Origin: Vibrio metoecus
Lineage (GTDB): Bacteria; Pseudomonadota; Gammaproteobacteria; Enterobacterales; Vibrionaceae
DNA length: 64,000 nt
Direction of reading: 5' to 3'
Assembly (NCBI RefSeq): GCF_000696385.1
Contig: NZ_JJMN01000051.1
Span: 1 to 64,000, forward strand
Positions 38,912 to 49,720 of the stretch are shown here, piece after piece; the first letter of the stretch is position 1; each line of letters opens with the position of its first letter. Under the pieces are notes generated by a model. The model made no database searches. It worked only from the letters and a program-made list of their open reading frames with translations, and was not told the origin of the DNA. Both the position numbers and the translations under genes were made by a program.

Positions 38912-40300
38912 TTAAATGACTCGCGAGAACTGCTGCTGACGCGCCCGCTCACGCAGGTATTTATCAAAACACATACAGATGTTGCGAATTAACAAACGAC
39001 CACGCAGAGTCACTTCAATCATTTTTTCATCCACCGTCACCAACTCGTCGTCAATAAAGGTTTGTAGCAGAGCTAAATCCTGACGGAAGTAGTGATTGAA
39101 ACGCAGATTGAACTCGCGCTCAATCGCTGTTTTATCAAGCTTGAAGTTACAAATCAGCTGCTTAATCACTTCACGGCGCAGTAAATCATCTTTATCGAGC
39201 GCCACACCTTTCCACAGTGCATGACGCATCTCATTGACTTGCGCATAGTATTTTTTCAGCTCTTTCTGGTTTTGCGCATACGCATCGCCCACCATAGAAA
39301 TCGCGGAAACCCCAAAGCCAACTAAGTCACACTCACCTTGGGTGGTGTAGCCTTGGAAGTTACGATGCAAAATACCGTTACGTTGAGCAACAGCCAACTC
39401 ATCATCCGGCAAGGCAAAGTGATCCATACCGATGAACTGATAACCCGCGCCCGTTAGCGTAGTGATCGTCTGCTGTAAAATCGCCAGTTTCTCTTCGGCG
39501 GCAGGTAAATCCGCATCTTTAATCTTGCGCTGCGCCGCGAACAGTTGCGGCATATGCGCGTAGTTAAACACCGACAAGCGCCCCGGCTTCATCGTGAGCA
39601 CTTGCTGCAACGTCTGGGCAAAGGTTTCTGCGGTTTGTTTAGGCAAGCCGTAAATCAGATCGAGGTTGGTCGAGCGGAAACCAAGCTGTTTGGCACGCTC
39701 TACCAGAGCAAAAATAAACTGCTCATCTTGTTCGCGGTTCACCAGCTTCTGTACTTCTTTATTAAAATCCTGCACCCCGATGCTGACTCGGTTAAAGCCT
39801 TCTTGGCGCAGGTGATCAAGCACCTCTAACTGAATTTCACGCGGATCGATTTCAATGCTGATTTCAGCGTCATCCGTAAAATGAAATTCGCTGCGTAGCA
39901 GCGTCATCAAGCGGCTAATCTGTGCATTGGTCAGGAAAGTCGGTGTGCCACCGCCAAAGTGCAGCTGAGTCACATCTCTTCCTGTCAGCAGAGAGGCGCG
40001 TTGGCGAATTTCATGCTCAAGCACATCAAGGTATTCATCCGCTTTGTGCGAGTGACGAGTAATGACCTTATTACAACCACAGTAGTAGCAAAGCTTGTGG
40101 CAAAACGGAATATGGATATAAAGCGACAGCGGGCGCTCTGGGTACTGAGTACAAGCCATATCAAAGTCAGCGATGGTGAAGGCTTCATGAAACTCAACCG
40201 CAGTCGGGTATGAAGTGTAACGCGGACCGGAGTAGTTGTACTTATCCAAAATGGCCTGATCCCAAACGATCTGTTGGCTGGGTACGACATACGACGACAT
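38912..40300 (-). CDS. hemN: Oxygen-independent coproporphyrinogen III oxidase
   Basis: Radical-SAM enzyme. I chose the ATG at 40300, giving 462 residues that begin SSYVVPSQQIVWDQ; the frame is open upstream to a GTG at 40423. The cluster motif CHKLCYYCGC fits HemN (CX3CX2C plus the extra Cys), with HFGGGTPTFL, EIDPRE, and RVSIGVQDF. It decarboxylates coproporphyrinogen III anaerobically. The HemW paralogue lacks the CGC arrangement, so this is true HemN. Confidence 0.95.
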   Translation of the reverse strand: MSSYVVPSQQIVWDQAILDKYNYSGPRYTSYPTAVEFHEAFTIADFDMACTQYPERPLSLYIHIPFCHKLCYYCGCNKVITRHSHKADEYLDVLEHEIRQRASLLTGRDVTQLHFGGGTPTFLTNAQISRLMTLLRSEFHFTDDAEISIEIDPREIQLEVLDHLRQEGFNRVSIGVQDFNKEVQKLVNREQDEQFIFALVERAKQLGFRSTNLDLIYGLPKQTAETFAQTLQQVLTMKPGRLSVFNYAHMPQLFAAQRKIKDADLPAAEEKLAILQQTITTLTGAGYQFIGMDHFALPDDELAVAQRNGILHRNFQGYTTQGECDLVGFGVSAISMVGDAYAQNQKELKKYYAQVNEMRHALWKGVALDKDDLLRREVIKQLICNFKLDKTAIEREFNLRFNHYFRQDLALLQTFIDDELVTVDEKMIEVTLRGRLLIRNICMCFDKYLRERARQQQFSRVI

Positions 40301-40438
40301 AGTGAATCTTTCCGTTTTGCTCAATTCTTGACGGGCTATTCTGCCACACGACATTGACCGACGTCGGGCAGCAGAACAGGATTTGGCAACAAAATATTCG
40401 ATTCTGCTAGCGCGATCACTCACCCTTTCGAGTTAGTT

Positions 40439-40930
40439 TCACACCATTTGAATCGCGATTTGGTTATTCAGCGGCTGGATACGCTGCTTGAGAGCAGTGA
40501 GTTCATCAATGATTGCCTCTTGCAGACGGCTTTCAGCTTTGGTGCGTTCCAGATTCTGCTTCATTCGCTCTTGTTTGGGTAATGCTTGGCGTGCATCACC
40601 GCGCGCCATGTCTTTCACCAAATGATAAAGCTCAGAGATTGCAGGATACTCTTGTTCAAAATTGATGCGCTGCTCACCTTGCACATAATCCATAATGCAG
40701 TAAACACGGATACTGATCTCCGACAGATCACACTGCCCTTGAATCCCCGCCATGCAAAGAATATTTACGCTATCAAAGATGTTCGCATTACGCTTTTCAA
40801 TCGCTAGCTGTTGATGTTGCAACTGCAGCGTTTGCTGTTTTTTCACTTGCCACAGCAAATAAGCCGCGTAACTGGCGAGCGCCACGATAATGGCACCACC
40901 CACGCTGGCGAGTAGCATCCCGTTCATCAT
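40439..40930 (-). CDS. DUF2489 membrane protein
   Basis: 163 residues: one TM helix (about 5-27) followed by a long helical, Gln-rich cytoplasmic part (QQTLQLQHQQLAIEKRNANIF), and a core NILCMAGIQGQCDLSEISIRVYCI with two cysteines. It lies 6 bp behind yihI, probably in one operon. The function is unknown. Confidence 0.75.
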   Translation of the reverse strand: MMNGMLLASVGGAIIVALASYAAYLLWQVKKQQTLQLQHQQLAIEKRNANIFDSVNILCMAGIQGQCDLSEISIRVYCIMDYVQGEQRINFEQEYPAISELYHLVKDMARGDARQALPKQERMKQNLERTKAESRLQEAIIDELTALKQRIQPLNNQIAIQMV

Positions 40931-40936
40931 CGCTCC

Positions 40937-41485
40937 TTAATCTTGGTACTTATCCACATCCAGTTGTTCAAACTCGGAGAGTAAATCCTCTTCCGTTTTG
41001 CGTTTTTTACTTGGTTTAGCTTGTGGTGCTGGCTCTTCCACTGGCTCATCGTCCAGTAGACCCAGTTGATCCATCAGCACTTCGATACGATCCAGCTTCT
41101 CATCAACGTATTTCTGCAAGCCAATGCCTAGCTTCTCACCGTTGTCGAGTCGGTCGAGCAACACATTCAGTTGTGCATCTTTTTCCAGCATCGCCAGCTC
41201 TTGCTCTGCCGCCAGTTTACGCTCTTGCTTGTTGAGTTTTTTCGGTGCTTCAACAACCAACGGAATAGGCTTTTTACTGCCCAAACGTGGGTCACGTTTC
41301 TGCGTCCCTTGGCGCACTTGGCTTTCAGTGCTTTCTGAATGACGGCTACCTGACTTTAAACCTTTGCGCTTTTTCAGTTTTTTACGCAGACGGCTCTCCA
41401 CTTCGGATTCGCTGCGTGTACGTACCACGACCAGTTGGTCGTTACTGTTGGTACCCGGTTTTCTCGATTTCTTTGAGCGACTCAT
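40937..41485 (-). CDS. yihI: Der GTPase-activating protein
   Basis: 182 residues. Very basic N-terminal half (SRSKKSRKPGTN, LRKKLKKRKGLKSGSRH), then an acidic middle (ELAMLEKDAQLNVLLDRLDNGEKLGIGLQKYVDEKLDRI in parts), the conserved YihI core. It stimulates GTP hydrolysis by the ribosome-assembly GTPase Der. Its ATG overlaps the stop of the upstream methyltransferase (TAATG). Confidence 0.93.
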   Translation of the reverse strand: MSRSKKSRKPGTNSNDQLVVVRTRSESEVESRLRKKLKKRKGLKSGSRHSESTESQVRQGTQKRDPRLGSKKPIPLVVEAPKKLNKQERKLAAEQELAMLEKDAQLNVLLDRLDNGEKLGIGLQKYVDEKLDRIEVLMDQLGLLDDEPVEEPAPQAKPSKKRKTEEDLLSEFEQLDVDKYQD

Positions 41486-42156
41486 TACTGGGGTTTCCTC
41501 AGTAAAATTACATCATTACCAATAAATTCAAGTTCGAGCTTATCCCGCTCCGCCAGATACTGAAATGTGGCACGACTGAAAAAGAATCACGTGAGTGAGA
41601 TCATTTTTGTAGTGCCAACCAGCAAATAGCGTCCAAGTCTTTGTACCATTTTTGTCATCAGACCAATCCAGCCGCCTGGCTTAACTAAATTTAACCATTG
41701 CTGCCACACTCGGTGAGGATCGTGCAGATGCTCAATCACCTCAGTCGCAGTCATAAAATCGTATTGGCGGTTTAACACCTCACTATCCGGATGATAGAAA
41801 ATGTCGTACAACGCCACGGCGTGTCCGGCTTCTTCTAACATCAGCGATAAGGTGGGACCAGGCCCACAGCCAAAATCTAACCCTTGAGATTGGGGAGGCA
41901 GTCTCTCAAGCATAGGCGAACAGACTCGTGATAAAAAGCGTCGATAGCCTTCATCACTAGGAATGTTCTGATGCAAGTCATAGAAGCCTTTTTCTCGCTC
42001 CGCACTTAAGCGTTGCTCAGGATCGACATACACCAGCGCACACTGCTGACATTGAAAATAGCGACGATGCTTATCTACAAAATACGCTTGGCTGTTTTCA
42101 CTGTGACATAACGGGCACGAATGCATGCTGACCTCCTCCAACGGGATGCGCAACAT
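41485..42156 (-). pseudogene. Class I SAM methyltransferase with zinc-ribbon N-terminus, three 1-bp insertions
   Basis: As written the frame from 42156 stops at 41587. An N-terminal CPLCHSENSQAYFVDKHRR...CQQCALVYVD zinc ribbon is followed by a SAM site LDFGCGPGPTLSL and EVIEHLHDPHRVWQQW, typical of methyltransferase-11-like enzymes. After LMTKMVQ three single-base insertions (near 41637, 41625 and 41586) scramble the frame; removing them gives DLDAFAGWHYKNDLTHV, then SRATFQYLAERDKLELEF and a TAA at 41487-41485 overlapping the yihI ATG. Corrected length is about 222 residues. The substrate is unknown. The start could also be the later ATG, MHSCPLCHS, at 42126. Confidence 0.75.
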
Positions 42157-42273
42157 ACCAGAAACTCCCCTTAGAGTGGAGTGTAAAAGGCGATTTTCTC
42201 ATCAACCCTAAACAAAAAACGCAAAATCCCCATAGGAGTAAGGGGGAGAGATAAGATTCTCAGCGCCAGAAAA

Positions 42274-42310
42274 GCAACAGCCCTAGTAAGGTCACTAGGG
42301 CTGTTTGGTT
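42274..42310 (-). terminator. Terminator after cytochrome c4 gene
   Basis: AACAGCCCTAG, 8-nt loop, CTAGGGCTGTT, an 11-bp perfect stem. On the minus strand it is followed by GCTTTTC. The T-rich other side (GGTTATTTTTT) suits plus-strand termination too. Confidence 0.75.
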
Positions 42311-42332
42311 ATTTTTTGCTCGTATTGCCGAA

Positions 42333-42950
42333 TTAGTGCAAGCCACCTACGTATTTCGATAGGATATCAATATCCGTATCCGTCAGCTTATGCGCCACAT
42401 CACGCATCATCTCGTTCATATCGTTAGCACGAGTTCCTGAACGGAATTTCTCTAGCTGTGCTTTAACATAGTCAGCATGCTGGCCAGAAATTTTCGGGAA
42501 GCCGGACAACTCCGTACCGTCACCACGCGGTCCATGACACGCCACACAAGCCGTCAAACCACGCGAAGCATCACCGGCGGTATACAGAACCTTACCTTGC
42601 GCCACGACATCTTCAGGAGTGGTATTCGCAGCCGTCGGTAGTGAGGAGAAATACGCCGCCAAATCAGCAATATCTTCATCGCTCAGTGGCATTGCCATAG
42701 CACTCATTACCGGATCGTAACGACCTTGTTTTCCACCGCTAGCCGCACCCAGTTTCAGTTCCTTGAGTTGCTTTTCAAGGTACTTCTCATGTTGCCCTGC
42801 CAGTTTAGGGTAAATAGTTAATTGGCTGTTACCGTCTGCACCGTGGCAGGCAGCACAGGTTAGAGATTTGGCTTTACCAGCTTCGATACTACCTTGGGCC
42901 CATACAGAGCAGCTGGCTAAAACACTCAAGATTAGCGCTAATTTCTTCAT
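42333..42950 (-). CDS. Cytochrome c4 (dihaem)
   Basis: I chose the ATG at 42950, giving 205 residues with signal peptide [18 protein letters not shown]. Two CXXCH haem sites, CAACH (about 34-38) and CVACH (about 130-134), and the repeated domain pattern with axial methionines ([16 protein letters not shown] and [17 protein letters not shown]) define cytochrome c4. It is a periplasmic electron carrier to terminal oxidases. It is divergent from engB, as in many gammaproteobacteria. Confidence 0.92.
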   Translation of the reverse strand: MKKLALILSVLASCSVWAQGSIEAGKAKSLTCAACHGADGNSQLTIYPKLAGQHEKYLEKQLKELKLGAASGGKQGRYDPVMSAMAMPLSDEDIADLAAYFSSLPTAANTTPEDVVAQGKVLYTAGDASRGLTACVACHGPRGDGTELSGFPKISGQHADYVKAQLEKFRSGTRANDMNEMMRDVAHKLTDTDIDILSKYVGGLH

Positions 42951-43101
42951 GACATTCCATTTATAATTATCAAGCTTCCAGTACCACTCTGGGGTACCAC
43001 TCATGGTACAATAGGCGACCTTATGCCGAGCACGGTTATTTTACACAATTTCACAAAAAAGTAATCAATCGACTACACAAAGTCGAGATGGAGTTAACAC
43101 A

Positions 43102-43764
43102 GTGAGCGTAAAAATTCATTACCAGAACACGCATTTCATTACCAGTGCGCCTGATATTCGCCATCTTCCTGAAGATGAAGGTATCGAAATTGCGTTCGCA
43201 GGACGCTCTAACGCTGGTAAGTCAAGTTCCCTTAATCGCCTGACCAACCAGAAAAACCTGGCAAAAACCAGTAAGACTCCGGGTCGTACTCAGTTGATTA
43301 ACCTTTTTAAAGTAGCAGAGGGTTGCCATATCGTCGATTTACCGGGATATGGCTTTGCTCAAGTACCGCTGGAGATGAAACTTAAGTGGCAAAGAGCACT
43401 CGGTGAATACTTGCAAAAACGCCAAAGCTTAAAAGGCTTGGTGGTATTGATGGATATCCGCCACCCGATGAAAGATCTTGATCAGCAGTTGATCATTTGG
43501 GCCGTGGAGTGCGGCATTCCAGTACAAGTGATGCTGACTAAAGCGGATAAGTTAAAGAGTGGTGCTCGCAAAGCACAAGTGTTAAAAGTTCGTGAAGAGG
43601 CAAAAACCTTTGGTGGCGATGTGGCCGTTGATGCGTTTTCTTCACTAAGTGGTATCGGAGTGGATACACTGCGCGCCAAATTAGATGAGTGGTATGCTCC
43701 AATGTTGGCGGCTCTGAATGAACAAGCCGATGGAGAGTCCTCTGAAGAGTCTGCCAGCGAATAA
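43102..43764 (+). CDS. engB: Ribosome biogenesis GTPase EngB (YihA/YsxC)
   Basis: 220 residues from a GTG start with a GGAG SD. G1 is [10 protein letters not shown]2 TPGRTQ, G3 DLPGYG, G4 TKADK, G5 SSLSG. EngB is needed for 50S assembly. It is between cytochrome c4 and spf/polA, as in E. coli. The acidic C-terminal tail ([14 protein letters not shown]) is a species-variable addition. Confidence 0.96.
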   Translation: MSVKIHYQNTHFITSAPDIRHLPEDEGIEIAFAGRSNAGKSSSLNRLTNQKNLAKTSKTPGRTQLINLFKVAEGCHIVDLPGYGFAQVPLEMKLKWQRALGEYLQKRQSLKGLVVLMDIRHPMKDLDQQLIIWAVECGIPVQVMLTKADKLKSGARKAQVLKVREEAKTFGGDVAVDAFSSLSGIGVDTLRAKLDEWYAPMLAALNEQADGESSEESASE

Positions 43765-43786
43765 TCGGCAACCTCAAACGACGATA

Positions 43787-43813
43787 AAACCTCGCCTTGG
43801 CGGGGTTTTTTAT
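43787..43813 (+). terminator. Terminator after engB
   Basis: AAACCTCGCC, loop TT, GGCGGGGTTTTTTAT; one G-A mismatch or G-T tolerated in the stem. It ends engB transcription. Confidence 0.85.
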
Positions 43814-44206
43814 TCGCACAATGAAGACCGCTTAAAAAGCGAAGGGAACCACAAACAAAATCCCCACCATCCTGGTGGGGCAACGGGAGAGAAATCGGTT
43901 GTTATTGTTATGTCGCCAAGCATTCCGCAAAGCCACGCAAATTTCAAGTCAGCACTCAACCCACCTAAAATCATACTCTTTACCGAGCGATCCCATGCGC
44001 TGCAATGGCTCACGTGAATTATGGTTGAATATAAACAGTGGCGAACACACTTAGTTTCCTTCCAGAAATAATAAAAGTGTGAATGAAGTTTAATTACAGA
44101 ATGGTGTGTTTTTGATTATTTTCGCCAACAAGATTTGTACGAAACACGACCCAAAAACGAAAAGAAGACACTCATCAAAGCGGATAGAAAACTTAAATAG
44201 CGCCCA
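43814..44206. other. Gap between engB and spf
   Basis: About 390 bp. It holds one hairpin (CCCCACCATCCTGGTGGGG near 43862-43880) without a clean U-tract, and otherwise AT-rich sequence. No ORF is convincing. I looked for a CsrC-like RNA, because E. coli csrC sits in this neighbourhood, but there are no repeated GGA loops. Confidence 0.5.
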
Positions 44207-44313
44207 ATAAAAAACGCCCCAGTCAAATGGTGACTGGGGCGGCTGAATCAGCCTAATCCAATAACGTGAAACAAAAGGTCTGAAAGATAGAACATCTTAC
44301 CTCTGTACCCTAC
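44207..44313 (-). ncRNA. spf: Spot 42 regulatory RNA
   Basis: Minus strand from G at 44313. The 5' end GTAGGGTACAGAGGTAAGAT and the terminator hairpin GCCCCAGTCA...TGACTGGGGC followed by GTTTTTTAT match E. coli Spot 42 closely, and the position next to polA is the same. A -10 TACATT lies at 44326-44321, with TSS 7 nt on. Spot 42 is an Hfq sRNA repressed by cAMP-CRP that down-regulates secondary carbon metabolism genes. Confidence 0.95.
44248..44295 (-). CDS. spfP: SpfP, 15-residue peptide inside Spot 42
   Basis: The ORF inside the RNA encodes MFYLSDLLFHVIGLG, stop TGA. E. coli Spot 42 encodes a 15-residue peptide (SpfP), reported to bind CRP and block its activity at some promoters; compared with my memory of that sequence this one differs at two conservative positions (L9F and F14L). 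The GAGGTAAG SD-like stretch lies just before the ATG. Confidence 0.75.
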   Translation of the reverse strand: MFYLSDLLFHVIGLG

Positions 44314-44489
44314 GTCGTTTAATGTACAACAATTGGTCAGAATTGAAAATATTTTTTTGTAGTTTTTTTTCATTAAACTTTCATTAAACAACATAAACAT
44401 CTGAGCTAGGTAAACTTTTTTCAGCCATAAAAAAAGCCAGCGAACGTGCGCTGGCTCATAAAACACTCGATTATCGATAAGAAAATCAA

Positions 44490-47306
44490 CTAATGGGCTT
44501 GATCCCAGTTATCACCATGTCCTGCATCCGCGACTAATGGAACAGCAAGCTCTGCGGCAGACTCCATCAATTCTTGTACTTTAATTTCAATTTCGGATAA
44601 AGATGACTCTTCAACTTCAAAGACTAGTTCATCGTGTACTTGCATCAGCAATTTGACACGACCATCGCCCTCTCGCTGAATCCACTCATCGACCAGCAGC
44701 ATCGCTTTTTTGATGATGTCTGCTGCTGTACCTTGCATTGGCGCGTTGATTGCGGCTCGCTCCGCCGCTTTACGGCGCATTCCATTACGCGAAGTAATTT
44801 CAGGCAGATGTAAGCGACGCCCAAAAATGGTTTCCACGTACCCCTGTTCCGCCGCGCGACTGCGCGTGTCTTCCATGTACTGCATGACACCTGGATAACG
44901 TTCGAAGTATTTATCCATGTACTCTTGTGCTTCACCACGCGGAATGCCGAGTTGTTTTGCCAGGCCAAACGCACTCATGCCGTAAATCAAACCAAAGTTG
45001 ACCGCTTTAGCACGACGGCGTTGCTCACTACTGACTTGCTCAATCGGCACACCAATAATTTCTGCCGCTGTCGCCGCATGGATATCTTCCCCATTACGGA
45101 AGGCATCCAATAACGCCTGATCACCCGACAAATGCGCCATAATGCGCAGCTCAATTTGTGAGTAGTCTACGGCCATGATTTTCCAACCATGCGGAGCAAC
45201 AAACGCTTGGCGAATGCGGCGACCTTCTTCATTACGCACTGGAATGTTCTGTAAGTTAGGATCGGTCGATGAAAGGCGCCCCGTGGCTGTGACAGCTTGA
45301 TGATAAGAAGTATGTACACGCCCAGTGCTTGGATTGATCATTTTGGGCAGCTTATCAGTGTAGGTCGACTTGAGTTTCGCCAGACCACGGTACTCAATCA
45401 GCACTTTCGGCAGTGGGTAATCCAAGGCGAGTTCTTGTAACACTTCTTCATTGGTTGAAGGGGTACCGGATGGCGTTTTTTGCAAGACCGGCAGCTTCAT
45501 TTGTTCAAACAAAATGGTTTGCAGTTGCTTCGGTGAACTGAGGTTAAATGGCTGACCAGCCAGTTCATACGCCTTTTTTTCCAACTCATCGAGACGCAAC
45601 GCAATTTCCTGTGATTGAGCACTGAGCAGCATGTCGTCAATCATGACACCTGTGCGTTCAATACGAGACAACACAGGCACGAGCGGCATTTCAATTTCAC
45701 GATAGACTTGTTCAAGTTTGCTATCTTGCTCAATCAGCGGGCTGATGCGCTGATGCAAACGCAGAGTAACATCTGCATCTTCCGCGGCGTACTGAGCGGC
45801 TTCTTGCAGATCGATTTGGTTGAACGTGAGCTGATTTTTACCTTTACCCGCGATCTGCTCAAAGGAAATACAGCTGTGCTGTAGGAAACGCAGCGCTAAG
45901 CTATCCATATCATGTTTGCCGCCTACGCTGTTGTATACGTAAGATTGCAACATGGTGTCATGACGAATGCCACGCAAGTCAACACCATAGCGCGCGATCA
46001 CGCTCGCATCATATTTAAGATTCTGACCGACTTTAGCTTTGTTTTCATCTTCAAGCAGAGGTTTAAGTTGGGCAATCACCCAAGCGCGATCCAGCTGCTG
46101 TGGTGCATCCAAATAATCGTGCGCCACTGGAATATACGCCGCTTCACCTTCCGCTACCGCAAACGATACTCCAACCAAGTTTGCAACCATATAATCCAAG
46201 CTATCGGTTTCGGTATCAAAGGCGAACAGATCCGCTTGCTGAAATTTTTCCAACCACAGATTGAAATCTTGCTCGTTAAGAATGGTTTGATACTGGCTGC
46301 GATCGATCTGTGCCGCTGGGCTTGCCGGAATGACTGCGGCATGACTTACCGCATTGCTTGCTGAATTGGACGAGGTCATTGAAGAGGCTTTCGCTTGCTC
46401 ATCCGCCGCTACGACCCCAGTGCCGCCATCAAGTAATTCTGTCAGCCATGCTTTGAAGGCTAATTTCCCATACAGCGCCATCAAGGCATCACGATCGGGA
46501 GTTTGCTTCAGCAGAGTTTGCGGAGACTCTGCCAATTCCACATCGCATTTAATCGTCGCAAGCTGGTAAGACAGAGTGGCATTGTCGCGGTTCTCTTCCA
46601 ACTTCTGCGCCATGGTTTTTGAGCCACGGAAACCTAAAGCCGCGATTTTATCCAAGTTCGCATATAAGTCATTTAAGCCACCAATACCTTGCAGGAGTGC
46701 TGTCGCGGTTTTCTCACCCACGCCTGGTACGCCAGGAATGTTATCCACCTTGTCCCCCATCAACGCAAGGTAGTCAATGATCAACTCAGGTGGAATGCCA
46801 AATTTTTCAATCACGCCTTCGCGATCCAGCACCACGTTGGTCATGGTATTAATCAGGGTCACATTGTCATCCACCAACTGTGCCATGTCCTTATCACCGG
46901 TACTGATCAATACCGGCATACCCGCTTGTGAGGCTTGGCGCGCCAATGTTCCAATCACGTCATCCGCCTCAACCCCTTCAATCGCGAGTAGCGGCAAACC
47001 CATGGCTCGGATCACTTGATGTAAAGGCTCAACCTGACAGCGCAAATCATCCGGCATGGGTGGACGATTCGCCTTGTATTGGTCGTACATCTCATCACGG
47101 AAGGTTTTTCCCTTCGCATCAAAAATTACCGCGATACGATCGGAAGCAAACTGACGCATCATGCTGCGAACCATATTCACCACACCATAAATGGCGTTGG
47201 TCGGGATCTCACCATTACTCATGGTGCCTGGGTAAGCGTGAAACGCGCGATAGAGATAAGAGGAGCCGTCGATCAAGATCAGCGGATTGTCAGGTATACG
47301 AGCCAT
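44490..47306 (-). CDS. polA: DNA polymerase I
   Basis: I chose the ATG at 47306 ([23 protein letters not shown]) rather than the TTG five codons upstream, giving 938 residues. The 5'-3' exonuclease domain is about 1-300 ([20 protein letters not shown]), the 3'-5' exonuclease about 345-540 with an intact [11 protein letters not shown] motif, so proofreading is expected, and the polymerase domain about 540-938 with [23 protein letters not shown] and [10 protein letters not shown]. It processes Okazaki fragments and repair gaps. Confidence 0.97.
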   Translation of the reverse strand: MARIPDNPLILIDGSSYLYRAFHAYPGTMSNGEIPTNAIYGVVNMVRSMMRQFASDRIAVIFDAKGKTFRDEMYDQYKANRPPMPDDLRCQVEPLHQVIRAMGLPLLAIEGVEADDVIGTLARQASQAGMPVLISTGDKDMAQLVDDNVTLINTMTNVVLDREGVIEKFGIPPELIIDYLALMGDKVDNIPGVPGVGEKTATALLQGIGGLNDLYANLDKIAALGFRGSKTMAQKLEENRDNATLSYQLATIKCDVELAESPQTLLKQTPDRDALMALYGKLAFKAWLTELLDGGTGVVAADEQAKASSMTSSNSASNAVSHAAVIPASPAAQIDRSQYQTILNEQDFNLWLEKFQQADLFAFDTETDSLDYMVANLVGVSFAVAEGEAAYIPVAHDYLDAPQQLDRAWVIAQLKPLLEDENKAKVGQNLKYDASVIARYGVDLRGIRHDTMLQSYVYNSVGGKHDMDSLALRFLQHSCISFEQIAGKGKNQLTFNQIDLQEAAQYAAEDADVTLRLHQRISPLIEQDSKLEQVYREIEMPLVPVLSRIERTGVMIDDMLLSAQSQEIALRLDELEKKAYELAGQPFNLSSPKQLQTILFEQMKLPVLQKTPSGTPSTNEEVLQELALDYPLPKVLIEYRGLAKLKSTYTDKLPKMINPSTGRVHTSYHQAVTATGRLSSTDPNLQNIPVRNEEGRRIRQAFVAPHGWKIMAVDYSQIELRIMAHLSGDQALLDAFRNGEDIHAATAAEIIGVPIEQVSSEQRRRAKAVNFGLIYGMSAFGLAKQLGIPRGEAQEYMDKYFERYPGVMQYMEDTRSRAAEQGYVETIFGRRLHLPEITSRNGMRRKAAERAAINAPMQGTAADIIKKAMLLVDEWIQREGDGRVKLLMQVHDELVFEVEESSLSEIEIKVQELMESAAELAVPLVADAGHGDNWDQAH

Positions 47307-47412
47307 AAGAGGATTATCCAAACGTGAGTTAATGAGCCTAGGATGCCATGACTACTGCTTGGATTCTACGTTGTTCCCCGTTTTGCTCCACTCGGGGGAT
47401 ATTCTATTGACT

Positions 47413-47438
47413 TGTGGATTGCACCATTCTGTGGATAA
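47413..47438. promoter_or_regulatory. DnaA boxes upstream of polA
   Basis: TGTGGATAA at 47430-47438 is the perfect reverse complement of the DnaA box TTATCCACA; TGTGGATTG at 47413-47421 is a weaker one, and AGTGGATAA at 47689-47697 a further one-mismatch copy. The perfect box is about 125 bp before the polA start, a plausible promoter position. Confidence 0.55.
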
Positions 47439-47716
47439 CTCTGTTTATAGATTTATTTGCCCACTGCTAAAAATCATAAAAACCATGCAAAAATAAAGTC
47501 TAACTATATGTTTTTAAAAAACAAAAAAATGGATCAGTGGAAAAAGAAATGATCTTTTTCGGATCGTCAATTGTGGAAAAGACACTCGCTGCCCTTTTGC
47601 TCACCCTGCAAACGCTCCTGACCATGCGGTGGACGATTGTCGCGAAAAGCGCAACTTGTCCACTGATTGGGGATTCTGAATGAGATGAAGTGGATAACTA
47701 AAATCACTTGCGCAGA

Positions 47717-47936
47717 AAAAGAAAAAGCGACACCCGAGGATGTCGCCTAGCAAACAAGGTGAAAGCCAATTGATTGATTCGCTTTACCAAAAAGCTAAAA
47801 ATTACACTGGAAGCAATGTGAGCAATGTCGTGTCAAAAAGAACCTGCTCAAGTTCAGGCGTTCAATCCCACACATTGGTTCTTCAACCGAGGGGGCATTT
47901 CACGTCCTTATGAACTGTCGTTTGTTCCCTAAGACA
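47717..47936 (-). ncRNA. ryhB: RyhB iron-responsive small RNA
   Basis: On the minus strand, 47835-47810 read GACACGACATTGCTCACATTG followed by CTTCCAG, the core of enterobacterial RyhB that pairs with targets such as sodB mRNA. The transcript of about 220 nt is longer than E. coli RyhB (about 90 nt), as known for Vibrio. It ends at GCGACA...TGTCGC with a TTTTTCTTTTT tail. The promoter and Fur box lie just upstream. It lowers iron-using proteins when iron is scarce, with Hfq. Confidence 0.93.
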
Positions 47937-47940
47937 CGAT

Positions 47941-47970
47941 TAATAATAATAGTTCTCATTTAATAGTCAA
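47941..47970 (-). promoter_or_regulatory. ryhB promoter with overlapping Fur box
   Basis: Minus-strand -35 TTGACT (970-965), 16-bp spacer, -10 TATTAT (948-943). The spacer and -10 contain AAATGAGAACTATTATTATT, a good match to the Fur consensus, so Fur with Fe2+ should block this promoter. Confidence 0.8.
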
Positions 47971-47994
47971 TGGCCAAATGAGAAAAAATCTCAT

Positions 47995-48432
47995 TTATTT
48001 TTTAATTGATTTTACAAAGTGGATTCGACTTTCTAAGATTTGCTCTTTTTTCTCATACTCTTCAATAAGATAGTTATTTCTAATCAATAAACGCAACATA
48101 GCAGGGAACTGATTGCGAGATTTCACTTTGATACGTTGATATCCCTGCTCTAACGCCCATGTTTCTTGAACGTCAAGTAAGCGCTGTGCTACGCCATAGC
48201 CTCGCGCCGTTGGCGCCACACCGCCAAACCAGCTGTAGAACGTTTCATCATCGAGCTCGTAACCAATTTTAAAACCTAGCAACTCGCTATCATTTTCTGC
48301 TACCAGCACTAACCCAGTCTTATTGTTCAGTCGAGCTTGTAAGCTCTGTTCCGTTTCCTTCTGTGTAAACTCATGAATTTTTTCAACAATTTTTACAACT
48401 TCACTCAGGGAGCCTTCACGAATTAACATCAT
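47995..48432 (-). CDS. GNAT-family N-acetyltransferase
   Basis: 145 residues. The acetyl-CoA site is GGVAPTARGYGVAQRLLD (about 90-107: the RxxGxG/A motif), after VLVAENDSELLGFKIGYE. The substrate is unknown. It is read toward ryhB, whose promoter lies just behind the stop, so it marks the ryhB locus of V. cholerae. Lower GC content than neighbours (AT-rich codons near the 3' end) could indicate later acquisition. Confidence 0.85.
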   Translation of the reverse strand: MMLIREGSLSEVVKIVEKIHEFTQKETEQSLQARLNNKTGLVLVAENDSELLGFKIGYELDDETFYSWFGGVAPTARGYGVAQRLLDVQETWALEQGYQRIKVKSRNQFPAMLRLLIRNNYLIEEYEKKEQILESRIHFVKSIKK

Positions 48433-48443
48433 TTTTCCTCAAT

Positions 48444-48470
48444 TAAAAAGGCTGACTTACGTCAGCCTTG
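48444..48470 (-). terminator. Terminator after hemB
   Basis: AAGGCTGAC, loop TTAC-like, GTCAGCCTT; on the minus strand followed by TTTTTAATT. It separates hemB from the GNAT gene. Confidence 0.8.
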
Positions 48471-48498
48471 ATCTTTGCTTTATGGGTTCAGTGTATTT

Positions 48499-49563
<1,065 letters not shown>

Positions 49564-49720
49564 TCAGAGTCTGAAAGATCAGGTTCTGGGGGAAGTGTTG
49601 GGCAAAATCATATCACTCTCGGCTCGGCATGCTAGCGTCAATAGAGGAAAAAGCCAAAAATGACCGAATGCTCACACTCACGTATACTCAGCATTGCCCC
49701 CCATAATGAGAGAACATTTC

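Noticed and set aside
43814..44206. CsrC-like sRNA between engB and spf
   Set aside because: E. coli csrC is near here, but this gap lacks repeated GGA-containing loops.
44248..44466. 72-codon ORF on the minus strand ending in the SpfP frame
   Set aside because: The part upstream of the Spot 42 start lies before the transcription start, so only the last 15 codons can be translated from the RNA.
47330..47760. A replication origin, because of several DnaA boxes
   Set aside because: There is no AT-rich unwinding region with repeats and no gidA/mioC/dnaA neighbourhood; the boxes fit gene regulation better.
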